Under the pieces are notes generated by a model, which was given only the letters and a program-made list of their open reading frames with translations, did no database searches and was not told the origin of the DNA. A stretch of DNA of 9,760 nt. It comes from Alphaproteobacteria bacterium. Its GTDB lineage: Bacteria; Pseudomonadota; Alphaproteobacteria; Micavibrionales; Micavibrionaceae. The translations under genes and the position numbers were made by a program. This document shows, in pieces, positions 1 through 7,348 of this stretch (positions within the stretch are counted from its first letter, which is position 1; each line of letters opens with the position of its first letter). Location: assembly GCA_002701555.1 (NCBI GenBank), contig NZVS01000047.1:1-9760 (forward strand). Direction: 5' to 3'.

Positions 1-1
1 A

Positions 2-811
2 ATAGGCATGCCTCATATATCAACACGAGATTTCGATGCACCTCCGCCTGTTATGGTCGAGCTTGCCCCAATTTCAGATATTGCCCAGACCGATAAAGCA
101 CCTGTTAAGGCTCCGAAGCCTGAGCAGCCTCCAGAAGAGGAAAAAACACCTCCAAAGCAAGAGAACATCAAAAAAGAACCTCAAAAAGCACAACCAGAGC
201 CAAAACCTGAACCCAAGCCTGAACCAAAAAAGGAAAAGGCACCAGAACCTCCTAAGGAAGATTTAGCGCCACCCGAAGAAGAGAAGACTCAGCCCAAGCC
301 TGAGCCCGAGCCAAAAAAGGAAGAGCCAAAGCCTGAACCCAAAAAAGAGGAGCCTAAAGATGTCGATACGGATAGTGCTTTTGACTCCATATTAAAAGAT
401 CTGTCGCCGACTGAGGCTGAATTTGAAAACCCTGCTGAAAACGAAAATGCTGATCCTGATGCCTTACCGCAACCCACACCTGATGCGCCACTCGGTGCAC
501 AGTTGACTATGACTGAATTAGATGCCCTGAGATATCAACTTATGCAGTGTTGGAACGTGCCGGCTGGCGCCCAAGGTGCACAAGACCTTAACGTAGAAGT
601 TCGCATTACTGTTAATCCGGACCGCACGCCCAGAAATGTGGAAATTATAAATACGTCTCGCTATAATAGTGATCCATTTTACAGGGCAGCAGCGGATTCA
701 GCTCGACGCGCAGTTTTAAACCCAAGCTGCAGCCCGCTCAAATTACCGCCGGAAAAATACGATCAATGGAAAACAACCATTGTAAATTTCAATCCAAGCG
801 ATATGTTTTAA
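2..811 (+). CDS. tolA: TolA-like cell envelope protein, 5'-truncated by window edge
   Basis: This is the periplasmic part of TolA, the inner-membrane protein that links the TolQR proton motor to TolB/Pal and stabilises the outer membrane at division. The frame is open to the left edge, and the ATG at position 8 is probably internal, because the N-terminal membrane helix expected of TolA is missing. Counting from that ATG, residues 11-25 resemble the segment just after the TolA membrane helix in alphaproteobacteria. Residues 30-118 are a Pro/Glu/Lys-rich spacer with PEPK repeats, suited to spanning the periplasm. Residues 168-267 form the globular TonB/TolA-type C-terminal domain, with CWNVPAG at 181-187, a second Cys at 241 in CSPLKLP, and a closing W254 and FNPSDMF. 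tolB follows after 23 bases. A generic TonB protein is the alternative, but the tolB neighbour favours TolA. Confidence 0.88.
   Translation: MGMPHISTRDFDAPPPVMVELAPISDIAQTDKAPVKAPKPEQPPEEEKTPPKQENIKKEPQKAQPEPKPEPKPEPKKEKAPEPPKEDLAPPEEEKTQPKPEPEPKKEEPKPEPKKEEPKDVDTDSAFDSILKDLSPTEAEFENPAENENADPDALPQPTPDAPLGAQLTMTELDALRYQLMQCWNVPAGAQGAQDLNVEVRITVNPDRTPRNVEIINTSRYNSDPFYRAAADSARRAVLNPSCSPLKLPPEKYDQWKTTIVNFNPSDMF
194..358 (+). repeat. Degenerate PEPK/PKKEEP coding repeat within tolA
   Basis: The DNA here encodes repeated KPEP, PEPKKE and KKEEPK units, at residues 63-117 counted from the ATG at position 8. The units are imperfect at the DNA level (cctgaaccc, cctgagccc and ccaaaaaagga variants). It is the low-complexity linker of TolA rather than an independent repeat element. 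Such tracts commonly vary in length between strains. Confidence 0.6.
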
Positions 812-834
812 TATAATAAAGGAAATGAAAAATC

Positions 835-2139
835 ATGAAATTCTATAAAGTTCTTACGCTTTTTACAGCGATTATATTCTTATCATCCCCGGCTCGTGCA
901 GAATTGCGGGTGGATGTAAATAGAGGGGTAGTTGAGCCAATACCTACAGCTATACCTGATTTTTATGCCGAGCCCGGTTCCAATGCACAGCTAGCAACAC
1001 TCATACCTGAAATTGTTAAGGCTGACCTTGAAAGTTCCGGTTTATTTAGAATTTTACCAGAGAGTGCATATATACAGGATTCAGCATCACTCAGTACAGC
1101 TCCACGTTTTCCTGAGTGGCGTGCCATATCAGCACAAGCTCTCGTTGGAGGTAAAATAACAGCAGCAGGTAAGGTTGAATATCGTCTGTATGATGTTTTC
1201 TCTCAAACCCAACTTAACGGAATGGCTTATAATGTAACTACGGACAATGTACGTCGTATTGCACATATTATTGCCGATGACATTTATAAGCGCATCACTG
1301 GGGAAGAGGGGTATTTTGATACACGCATCGTTTACATTGCAGAGGCCGGATCAGGTGCAAACCGTGCCAAGAGACTGGCCATTATGGACCAGGACGGTGC
1401 CAACCACAAATATTTGACTGATGGCAATGACTTGGTATTAACACCGCGTTTTTCACCTAATGAACAAATGATTACATATCTTTCCTATAAAGGTGGGAAG
1501 CCACGTGTTTATGTTTATGATCTCAATACCGGTCGACAACAAATTCTGGGAGATTTTCCAGGTATGACCTTCGCACCGCGTTTTTCTCCAAACGGAAATA
1601 AAATTATCATGTCACTAGCGAAAAGCGGAAATACAGATATCTATGAAATGAATCTGGATACACGCCAATCCAAGCAGTTAACATCCAATCCGGCCATTGA
1701 TACAGCGCCGAGCTATTCTCCGGATGGAAACCAAATAACATTTGAATCTGACCGCGGTGGATCCCAACAAATTTACGTGATGGATGCTAATGGCAACAAC
1801 GCAAAGCGTATTTCTTTTGGTAAAGGTCGTTATGCTAGCCCCGTATGGTCACCCCGAGGAGACTTGATAGCCTTTACAAAAATGGAAGGTGGGAAATTCT
1901 TCATTGGTGTTATCAGACCTGACGGATCAGGCGAGAGACTTATTACAACTGCTTATCACGTTGAAGGGCCTACATGGGCACCTAATGGGCGATACCTAGC
2001 ATATTTTAAAGAGTCTCCAACTGGAAACGGTAGATCGGCCAAAGTCTATGCTATTGACCTTACAGGGCGAAATGAATGGCGAATGAAAACAGCAGGTGAT
2101 GGTTCAGACCCTGCATGGTCTCCGTTACATGAAAACTAA
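835..2139 (+). CDS. tolB: Tol-Pal system beta-propeller protein TolB
   Basis: TolB is the periplasmic partner of Pal and TolA in the Tol-Pal complex, needed for outer-membrane constriction and integrity. The 434-residue length matches the family (about 430 in E. coli). Residues 1-22 are a Sec signal peptide ending ARA, with cleavage expected before E23. Residues 23-160 form the N-terminal alpha/beta domain. From about 161 to the end there are WD40-like/PD40 propeller blades, recognisable by repeated P-x-[FWY]-[SA]-P-[NDR]-G strings: PRFSPN at 204, PRFSPNG at 248, PSYSPDG at 292, PVWSPRG at 336, PTWAPNG at 379 and PAWSP at 426. The start has a Shine-Dalgarno aaagga at 818-823, 11 bases upstream. 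It follows tolA as expected, but pal does not follow; the next gene is convergent and begins one base later. Confidence 0.97.
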   Translation: MKFYKVLTLFTAIIFLSSPARAELRVDVNRGVVEPIPTAIPDFYAEPGSNAQLATLIPEIVKADLESSGLFRILPESAYIQDSASLSTAPRFPEWRAISAQALVGGKITAAGKVEYRLYDVFSQTQLNGMAYNVTTDNVRRIAHIIADDIYKRITGEEGYFDTRIVYIAEAGSGANRAKRLAIMDQDGANHKYLTDGNDLVLTPRFSPNEQMITYLSYKGGKPRVYVYDLNTGRQQILGDFPGMTFAPRFSPNGNKIIMSLAKSGNTDIYEMNLDTRQSKQLTSNPAIDTAPSYSPDGNQITFESDRGGSQQIYVMDANGNNAKRISFGKGRYASPVWSPRGDLIAFTKMEGGKFFIGVIRPDGSGERLITTAYHVEGPTWAPNGRYLAYFKESPTGNGRSAKVYAIDLTGRNEWRMKTAGDGSDPAWSPLHEN

Positions 2140-2140
2140 G

Positions 2141-2617
2141 TTAACTAATATGGCCCTTAAATAGGGCCATAACTTTAATATACGTGTCTTTTTTAAAAGG
2201 AACGATATAATCAAGCAGGTCCGGAAAAGGCAGCCATTTCCACCTAGAGAACTCTGGTGGATTATGCGCCATAATATTTATTGAGGAATCCAACCCCGTG
2301 AATTTAAAGGCAAGCCATATCTGTTCCTGTCCCCGGTATTTACCCTCCCAAAGCTTTTTTTGTAATTGTGGTGGTAGGTCATAACTGGTTTTCTGCGAAG
2401 AAATTTCCAGCAATTCAAGATCCTCTTTTTTTATACCCGTTTCCTCGAAAAGCTCCCTATATGCGGCAGTTTCGATATTTTCACCCTCATCTATACCACC
2501 TTGAGGCATTTGCCAAGCTCCTGGTGTATCAATTCTTTCGCCCGCAAAAACCTTGCCCTCTCTATTAAAAATAACAAGGCCTATATTTTGACGATACGGT
2601 AAATTTTCCAATGCCAT
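2141..2617 (-). CDS. rppH: RNA pyrophosphohydrolase RppH (Nudix hydrolase)
   Basis: RppH removes pyrophosphate from the 5' triphosphate end of mRNAs, which opens them to RNase E-dependent decay; some relatives act on dinucleoside polyphosphates. The complete Nudix box G-x5-E-x7-R-E-L-x-E-E-x-G-I is present at residues 40-62 (G40, E46, R54, E55, E58, E59, G61). It is preceded by WQMPQGG (35-41), typical of RppH. The N-terminal YRQNIGLVIFN and a length of 158 aa fit the alphaproteobacterial forms, which are close to 160 aa. The ATG lies 3 bases after the stop of the upstream YibQ-like gene, and I see no good Shine-Dalgarno, so translational coupling is likely. The last codons overlap the hairpin shared with tolB. 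Confidence 0.95.
   Translation of the reverse strand: MALENLPYRQNIGLVIFNREGKVFAGERIDTPGAWQMPQGGIDEGENIETAAYRELFEETGIKKEDLELLEISSQKTSYDLPPQLQKKLWEGKYRGQEQIWLAFKFTGLDSSINIMAHNPPEFSRWKWLPFPDLLDYIVPFKKDTYIKVMALFKGHIS
2149..2176. terminator. Hairpin between convergent tolB and rppH, probably bidirectional terminator
   Basis: A perfect 9-bp stem, tatggccct (2149-2157) with agggccata (2163-2171), closes a 5-base loop. On the + strand it is followed by a weak T-rich tail (actttaata), 10 bases after the tolB stop. Read from the minus strand it is followed by ttagttaac. Neither tail is a strong U-tract, so efficiency is uncertain. The hairpin lies inside the last codons of rppH. Confidence 0.6.
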
Positions 2618-2620
2618 AAA

Positions 2621-3688
2621 TTAAATGTCAGATCTGACTAAGCGTGTAAGAGGTACAAGCTGTAATCCCTGCCCAGACATCTTCTGTGTTATTTGCTTTA
2701 TAACTTCAAATGCTTTCGGATTAGCTTCAATTATAAAAACCCCTTTGCTTTGCTGCAAAGTTTGCTCAATAAAAGTGTTTAAATCATCCTGACGGCTTGG
2801 CAGGCTTTGATTTCTAGATAAATAAAACTCTGGCGCTCCGCTCTTACCTTGCAAAAACAAACCATAACCACGCTCTTTTCCCTCAGTTAAAAGAAACCTT
2901 AAATCTGATGAGTTGTTAGTTTTGTTCTGGGCGTTTGTGTACAGACCGGGAATAACTGGCGAAGATGCCATTATATTGTAAAGGCGCTCTTTGTTTTCCT
3001 CTAAGGCTGCTTTTGATCGTAATGTATACGGACCATTATCACTTTTTGTGTTTGTTGTATTTTCCAAAGGCACATTAAGCCAGACCTCATAATTATTGTC
3101 CCTAGCCTCTGTAATCTTTTCGGGAAGATTACTCGAATATGGACTTGCAATAAGTGTAGTAAAAGGAGGTAAGTTTTCGTAAACCGCCGTATTTATTTTT
3201 TCCGAAAGTCCGTAATCGAGCACGAGAAGGCTATATAATGCCTGAGTATTACGTGCAATTTTCGGCGATGTTAATGAATAAGCATCCAAAACTTTGGTAT
3301 CGGTAGGATTATCCACTATAGCTGGTATGGAGCCAAATTCTAGTTGTTCGAATTCTGGGTCCCCAAAAACAGCGCGTTCTTCCAGTTGAATTTCCTCATT
3401 ATCAGATGCCTCTGAGGATACAGTTTCCTGAGCTGGTGCAGGTTCTTGACCTTCAGTTTGGTCTGCAGGCTCTGATTGAGTTACTTCCTCAGTTTGCAAA
3501 TCATCCTCTACCAAAGATGCCAGATCATCCGGTGAGGCCATATCTTCTCTAACGTCTATTTCGACGCTATGCAAACGCTCCGAACTTACCGTTGTATCAC
3601 CGCTAAAAATCAGGAGGACACCAAAAGTTACAGCCATTAAGGCAATGAATGTGCCAAAGACAACAGGTACGGAGAGCTTCTTACGCAT
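2621..3688 (-). CDS. Divergent polysaccharide deacetylase family protein (YibQ-like), degenerate
   Basis: A 355-aa membrane-anchored protein of the YibQ-like divergent polysaccharide deacetylase family (my assignment from residual motifs and gene order). Residues 7-29 are one hydrophobic anchor near a basic N terminus (MRKK). Residues 42-118 are an acidic Glu/Asp/Ser/Pro linker. The domain occupies about 147-353, with family-like blocks LLVLDYGL at 154-161, LPPF...ASPYSS at 173-186, EVWLNVPLEN at 201-210 and LQLVPLTRLV at 342-351. Residues expected at the putative metal site appear lost: the usual Asp-Asp-x-Gly is LDYG, and the GHE position is NYE (Y200). Catalysis is therefore doubtful, and a structural or binding role is possible. 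The start has AAGAAAGG (3694-3701) 5 bases upstream. It sits between ctpA and rppH, 38 bases after ctpA, in the same apparent operon. Confidence 0.8.
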   Translation of the reverse strand: MRKKLSVPVVFGTFIALMAVTFGVLLIFSGDTTVSSERLHSVEIDVREDMASPDDLASLVEDDLQTEEVTQSEPADQTEGQEPAPAQETVSSEASDNEEIQLEERAVFGDPEFEQLEFGSIPAIVDNPTDTKVLDAYSLTSPKIARNTQALYSLLVLDYGLSEKINTAVYENLPPFTTLIASPYSSNLPEKITEARDNNYEVWLNVPLENTTNTKSDNGPYTLRSKAALEENKERLYNIMASSPVIPGLYTNAQNKTNNSSDLRFLLTEGKERGYGLFLQGKSGAPEFYLSRNQSLPSRQDDLNTFIEQTLQQSKGVFIIEANPKAFEVIKQITQKMSGQGLQLVPLTRLVRSDI

Positions 3689-3726
3689 ACATACCTTTCT
3701 TTAAGAAAACCAGGCTATAAAAAGTC

Positions 3727-5169
3727 TTAATTTTCATCTTCTGCAGGCTTCAGTCTTTGCATTTCTTTCTCAGCAGCTTCTTTTTCTTCTGGGGTAGGTT
3801 CCCTTAGAGAGTTATCATTAGATGCTTTTGTGTTGGTTTGGAACAGATCAAGCCCACGTATGAGATCAATAGCTCTCGCAAGCTGGTAATCTATCTCATC
3901 TTTTTCTTCAATCGCCGCCTCAACTTCCTCATCTACAGGCTTGTTTTCATTTTCACTTAAGACATTAGGGTTAGCCAATGAACCTTTAAGATCCTTTTCA
4001 CGCAAACGTATTTCCGCAAGCTCTTCAATACGGGCTTGTTCCACGATAATGTCTGGGGTGATACCACTTGCCTGAATAGATCGTCCTGAAGGCGTATAAT
4101 AGCGTGCAGTTGTCATTCGCATCGCGCCATTACCCGGCAGAGGTATAACGGTTTGTACAGAACCCTTACCAAAAGACTGTGTCCCAAGCACAATGGCTCT
4201 ATGCTGATCTTGTAAAGCTCCTGCAACAATTTCTGATGCCGAGGCCGATCCTGCATTAATGAGAACTACTATTGGTTGGCCGTCTGCTAGATCCCCTGCA
4301 GACGCATTATCCCTTTTGGAATCGTTTTTATTACGACCTCTTGTAGATACAATCTCGCCTTTATCAAGGAATACGTCCGCCACACCAATTGCCTGATCCA
4401 GAAGTCCGCCTGGGTTGTTTCTTAGATCAAGAATATAACCGGAAACATCACCGTCGACATCTTCTTTAATTTGTTTAATGGCGTCAATAACGCCGTCAGT
4501 AGTGTTTTGGTTAAATGTTGTAACACGTATATATCCTACATCTTCCTGTTCAATGCGGTGACGTACAGATTGAATACGTATAACGTCACGTTCAATTGAT
4601 ATTTCCAAAGGATCGGGAACACCCTCCCTTACAACAGTTAATTTAATATCTGTGCCAACTTTACCGCGCATAAGATCAACGGCTTCACCCAAGGTCAGCC
4701 CCATAACCGGTTGATCGTCTAACATAGTGATCATATCACCAGCCTGAATACCTGCCTTATAAGCAGGTGTATCATCGATAGGGGATACGACTTTGACAAG
4801 GCCATTTTCCATTGTAACCTCTATGCCAAGCCCACCAAACTCACCGGATGTCTGAACCCGCATGTCAGTGAAATCATCTTCGTCAAGATAGGAAGAGTGT
4901 GGGTCAAGACTAGAAAGCATACCATTTAGAGCATGCTTTATCAGTGTTTTGTCCTCAACCTCGTCAACATATTGCGCTCTTGTACGTTCGAATACCTCTC
5001 CAAATAAATCAAGCTGTCTATAAGTTTCTGCGCTATCCCGACCCAATGTATCTGGGTTAGTCCCGTTAATCCTTTCCTCTTGAGCATGCACGGTATGACC
5101 AGATGAACCAAGTATAATGGCCGCGCCTGTTAAGAGTGTTAGGAAAGTTTTTTTAGGAAAAGGGGACAT
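3727..5169 (-). CDS. ctpA: Carboxyl-terminal processing peptidase CtpA (S41 family)
   Basis: A periplasmic serine protease that cleaves proteins near their C termini; relatives (Prc/CtpA) trim envelope proteins and peptidoglycan hydrolases. Residues 1-29 are a signal peptide ending VHA. The N-terminal CTP region includes LSSLDPHSSYL (85-95). A PDZ domain lies at about 105-185, with the GGLGI carboxylate-binding loop at 112-116. The S41 core follows, with YILDLRNNPGG at 245-255. In SASASE (308-313) S310 aligns with the catalytic Ser of Prc, K335 in FGKG is exactly 25 residues later as in the family dyad, and D321 takes the third position. The 480-aa length exceeds many bacterial CtpA proteins because of an acidic tail (about 395-480). 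A GGAG Shine-Dalgarno (5180-5183) lies 10 bases before the ATG. It is 28 bases downstream of envC. Confidence 0.96.
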   Translation of the reverse strand: MSPFPKKTFLTLLTGAAIILGSSGHTVHAQEERINGTNPDTLGRDSAETYRQLDLFGEVFERTRAQYVDEVEDKTLIKHALNGMLSSLDPHSSYLDEDDFTDMRVQTSGEFGGLGIEVTMENGLVKVVSPIDDTPAYKAGIQAGDMITMLDDQPVMGLTLGEAVDLMRGKVGTDIKLTVVREGVPDPLEISIERDVIRIQSVRHRIEQEDVGYIRVTTFNQNTTDGVIDAIKQIKEDVDGDVSGYILDLRNNPGGLLDQAIGVADVFLDKGEIVSTRGRNKNDSKRDNASAGDLADGQPIVVLINAGSASASEIVAGALQDQHRAIVLGTQSFGKGSVQTVIPLPGNGAMRMTTARYYTPSGRSIQASGITPDIIVEQARIEELAEIRLREKDLKGSLANPNVLSENENKPVDEEVEAAIEEKDEIDYQLARAIDLIRGLDLFQTNTKASNDNSLREPTPEEKEAAEKEMQRLKPAEDEN

Positions 5170-5197
5170 TATGCTTAAGCTCCATTGCTTTGGTCTA

Positions 5198-6424
5198 TTA
5201 AAGATTTTTCAAATTTTTTAATGGGTCGACCGGACGACCATTCTTTCTAAGTTCGTAATATACGAAAGATTCGTTATTATCGCCACCTTGACCTGATTGA
5301 CCAAGCGGCTCGCCCACAGATAAATTTTGTCCTACAACTGTATCAATTTTTGTCAGACCTGCAATAAGGCTGTAATAATTTTTTTCATGCTCTACAATCA
5401 CCATTTGTCCATAATTTTTAAATTCTCCGGCATATTTTACTGTGCCTTCTGATGGTGTAACAACAATAGCGTTTTCGCGTGCAGCTATGTAAACACCTTG
5501 GCTTTTAGCACCAATGTGATCTGTTTCACCATAACCGACTGTAATCAGCCCTTGCGCAGGAAGAAGAAGACCGGCAGGAGCTTCCTTTGCTTTTGATCTA
5601 TCATAATCCTTTTTAGCTGCCAGATTTTGAAGTGCTTTGTTTTCGGGCTCTGGCTTTTCATCTCTTTCAAAATCGTTATCAGCTTCTAACTCTTGATTTT
5701 TTGCCGCTAGGTTTTGGACAAGTTCTTTAAGGTTATTGGCAGCTGCTGCGGCCTTTTCGGAGTCGGCTTTAGCCTGCTGGTAGTTTTGAGATGTTTTCTG
5801 ATACTCACTGTTACGGCGAGCCAGTGTGTTTTCAAGCACACGGCGTGCCTTTGACAATTCTTCAAGACGGCTGCTACGCTCTGTTTTTAATTTACTTTTT
5901 TGTGTTTTTAAAAGTTTAAGGTCATTCATCTGGCTTTGCAGTTTTTCAAGCCTTAGTGACAGTTTTGGTGCCATCGCTTTTAATGCTGTAATCGAGATTG
6001 CCGTGTTTTCAGCTGATTCCGGGTTTAAAAACATCGACTCGCTTGGTAGTGACTTCATCTTGTAAAGGCTGACAATTATAGAAGATAATTCCTCACGATT
6101 GTCTTCCATTATTTTTATGATTTCTTCCTGTTGCTCCTCAATATTAATTATATCCTGATTAAGGTTTTGTATTTCAGCCTCCAGAAGCTGAACCTCTCTA
6201 GCCTTTACTCCGGATTCCGATTGAATACTTCCCATATCACGTTCGATAATTTTCAGCTTTTGTGACAATTCTTTTAAATTTGCTGATTCAGCCGGTGCAG
6301 AAGTTCCCTGCAGAATATCCTTTTTTGAAAGCGGTACTGGCGCACTTCTTTCCTGCCCATAGGCAATACATCCGTAACTTAAAAAACAAAAAAAGAAGAA
6401 AGCACTTATGCCATTTCGAAGCAT
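5198..6424 (-). CDS. envC: Murein hydrolase activator EnvC-like protein, catalytically degenerate LytM/M23 domain
   Basis: EnvC-type proteins sit in the periplasm at the septum and switch on N-acetylmuramoyl-L-alanine amidases for daughter-cell separation. Residues 1-23 are a signal peptide. Residues 46-120 and 150-250 are predicted coiled coil, rich in Leu, Glu, Lys and Gln, the region that docks on FtsX in E. coli EnvC. The LytM/M23 domain runs from about 285 to 405. Its zinc ligands are gone: the HxGxD site reads SQGVY (308-312) and the HLHFE site reads FVYYE (387-391), with only H346 and E391 kept. That is the pattern of a non-enzymatic activator, not an active endopeptidase. AAGGA (6435-6439), inside the end of rlmH, lies 10 bases before the ATG. 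ctpA follows 28 bases on. Confidence 0.92.
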   Translation of the reverse strand: MLRNGISAFFFFCFLSYGCIAYGQERSAPVPLSKKDILQGTSAPAESANLKELSQKLKIIERDMGSIQSESGVKAREVQLLEAEIQNLNQDIINIEEQQEEIIKIMEDNREELSSIIVSLYKMKSLPSESMFLNPESAENTAISITALKAMAPKLSLRLEKLQSQMNDLKLLKTQKSKLKTERSSRLEELSKARRVLENTLARRNSEYQKTSQNYQQAKADSEKAAAAANNLKELVQNLAAKNQELEADNDFERDEKPEPENKALQNLAAKKDYDRSKAKEAPAGLLLPAQGLITVGYGETDHIGAKSQGVYIAARENAIVVTPSEGTVKYAGEFKNYGQMVIVEHEKNYYSLIAGLTKIDTVVGQNLSVGEPLGQSGQGGDNNESFVYYELRKNGRPVDPLKNLKNL

Positions 6425-6430
6425 TTGGGA

Positions 6431-6889
6431 TTAATCCTTATGATAGGGATGATTAACGTTGATAGAATAAATCCTGTATAATTGCTCTGCAAGCATTACC
6501 CTGACAAGTTTATGAGGCCAGGTCATTTTTCCAAAACTGATAAGAAGATCGCATTGCTGTTTTACCTCCTCAGATAATCCGCTTGAGCCCCCGATAAGAA
6601 AAATAATATGGTCATGCCCTAACAAGGTTATATTATTGAATTTTTCAGCAATTTGACGGCTAGTTAATGATTTTCCCTTCTCATCAAGTGCGATTACATA
6701 GCCATTTATTCGTGACAGTTCCTCCATAAAACGTTTATTTTCAGATAAATTTTTCTGAGTTTCATCAGAGCCCTTAACATCAATTTCGATTAGTGAAACA
6801 GAGTAGGGCAAACGCTCTATGTAGTTAATATACAAATCCAGTTCGGGGCCGGATTTCATTTTACCTGAAACAATTAGGGTGACTTTCAT
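6431..6889 (-). CDS. rlmH: 23S rRNA (pseudouridine1915-N3) methyltransferase RlmH
   Basis: RlmH is a small SPOUT methyltransferase that uses SAM to methylate pseudouridine 1915 in helix 69 of 23S rRNA on assembled ribosomes. Counted from a GTG at 6895, visible motifs are LDEKGKSLTS (70-79), the SAM-binding loop FLIGGSSGL (99-107) and the C-terminal knot MTWPHKLVRVMLAEQLYR (124-141), ending with NHPYHK. Length, 152-154 aa, is typical. I place the start at the ATG at 6889 (MKVTLIVSGKMKSGPE) because the family begins at that point. The in-frame GTG two codons earlier is the only other option, since a stop codon lies four codons upstream of it. Neither has a clear Shine-Dalgarno, and a palindrome overlaps this region. 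Confidence 0.96.
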   Translation of the reverse strand: MKVTLIVSGKMKSGPELDLYINYIERLPYSVSLIEIDVKGSDETQKNLSENKRFMEELSRINGYVIALDEKGKSLTSRQIAEKFNNITLLGHDHIIFLIGGSSGLSEEVKQQCDLLISFGKMTWPHKLVRVMLAEQLYRIYSINVNHPYHKD

Positions 6890-6890
6890 T

Positions 6891-6910
6891 TGCACACAGT
6901 ACTATGTGCA
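6891..6910. promoter_or_regulatory. Imperfect 20-bp palindrome over the rlmH start region
   Basis: TGCACAcAGTACTaTGTGCA is a palindrome with one mismatched pair (lower case). It lies immediately upstream of the rlmH ATG and covers the alternative GTG. It could be a protein-binding site, or in the transcript a 6-bp stem with an 8-base loop that would cover the start region. A TTGGCA string about 15 bases upstream in the rlmH direction could be a -35 box, but no good -10 follows at standard spacing. The function is inferred only from symmetry. Confidence 0.3.
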
Positions 6911-6964
6911 CACGTATGATGCCAAGTTTCTTATTAAGAATTTTTATAAAACTGTTAGATTAGA

Positions 6965-7348
6965 TTAAGGGGTTACAGTTTGTTGTGAGGAAGCAGACAT
7001 CTGGGCAAAATCACCCCACATTTTTTCAATGTTGTAAAATTCCCTAACTTCGGGCTTGAAAATGTGAACAATCACATCACCTGCATCCAACACAACCCAA
7101 TCTCCGGTTTGAAAACCTTCTTTACGAACGCTTTTTATACCTTCCTGATTGATCTTTTCTATAAGTTTGTCTGCAAGAGCGACGACCTGACGACTAGAGC
7201 GACCAGAGGCAATAACCATAAAATCAGCTATGTAATCATTTTCTTTCAAATCCAGAACTTCAATGTTTTCGGCTTTGTTATCATCTAATGTAGTTACTAT
7301 CAGATCTTTCAAAGACGTGGCAGCTTTTAGCAAGTCGGCTTTACTCAT
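6965..7348 (-). CDS. rsfS: Ribosome silencing factor RsfS (YbeB/Iojap family)
   Basis: RsfS binds ribosomal protein uL14 on the 50S subunit and blocks joining with 30S, lowering translation when nutrients are short. The 127-aa protein shows the family core: DYIADFMVIASGRSSRQV (38-55), EGFQTGDWVVLDAGDVIVHIF (77-97) and REFYNIEKMW (102-111). Only about 16 residues follow, which is typical of short forms. An in-frame TAA three codons upstream makes the ATG at 7348 the first possible start. An AGGAG (7363-7367) lies 14 bases upstream, longer than ideal spacing. It is followed by rlmH, the usual partner gene, after a 69-76-base gap. An intrinsic terminator just upstream separates it from nadD. Confidence 0.96.
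   Translation of the reverse strand: MSKADLLKAATSLKDLIVTTLDDNKAENIEVLDLKENDYIADFMVIASGRSSRQVVALADKLIEKINQEGIKSVRKEGFQTGDWVVLDAGDVIVHIFKPEVREFYNIEKMWGDFAQMSASSQQTVTP

Noticed and set aside
289..477. Minus-strand Gly/Ser/Phe-rich open frame opposite tolA
   Set aside because: It is the complement of the PEPK repeat region; its low complexity simply mirrors the tolA codons.
2627..2638. Perfect 12-bp palindrome GTCAGATCTGAC at the end of the YibQ-like gene
   Set aside because: It is inside coding sequence, and one or two such palindromes are expected by chance in a window this size.
6928..6940. AT-rich inverted repeat TTCTTA-T-TAAGAA between rsfS and rlmH
   Set aside because: The stem is nearly all A/T, with no adequate U-tract in the direction of transcription; too weak to call a terminator.
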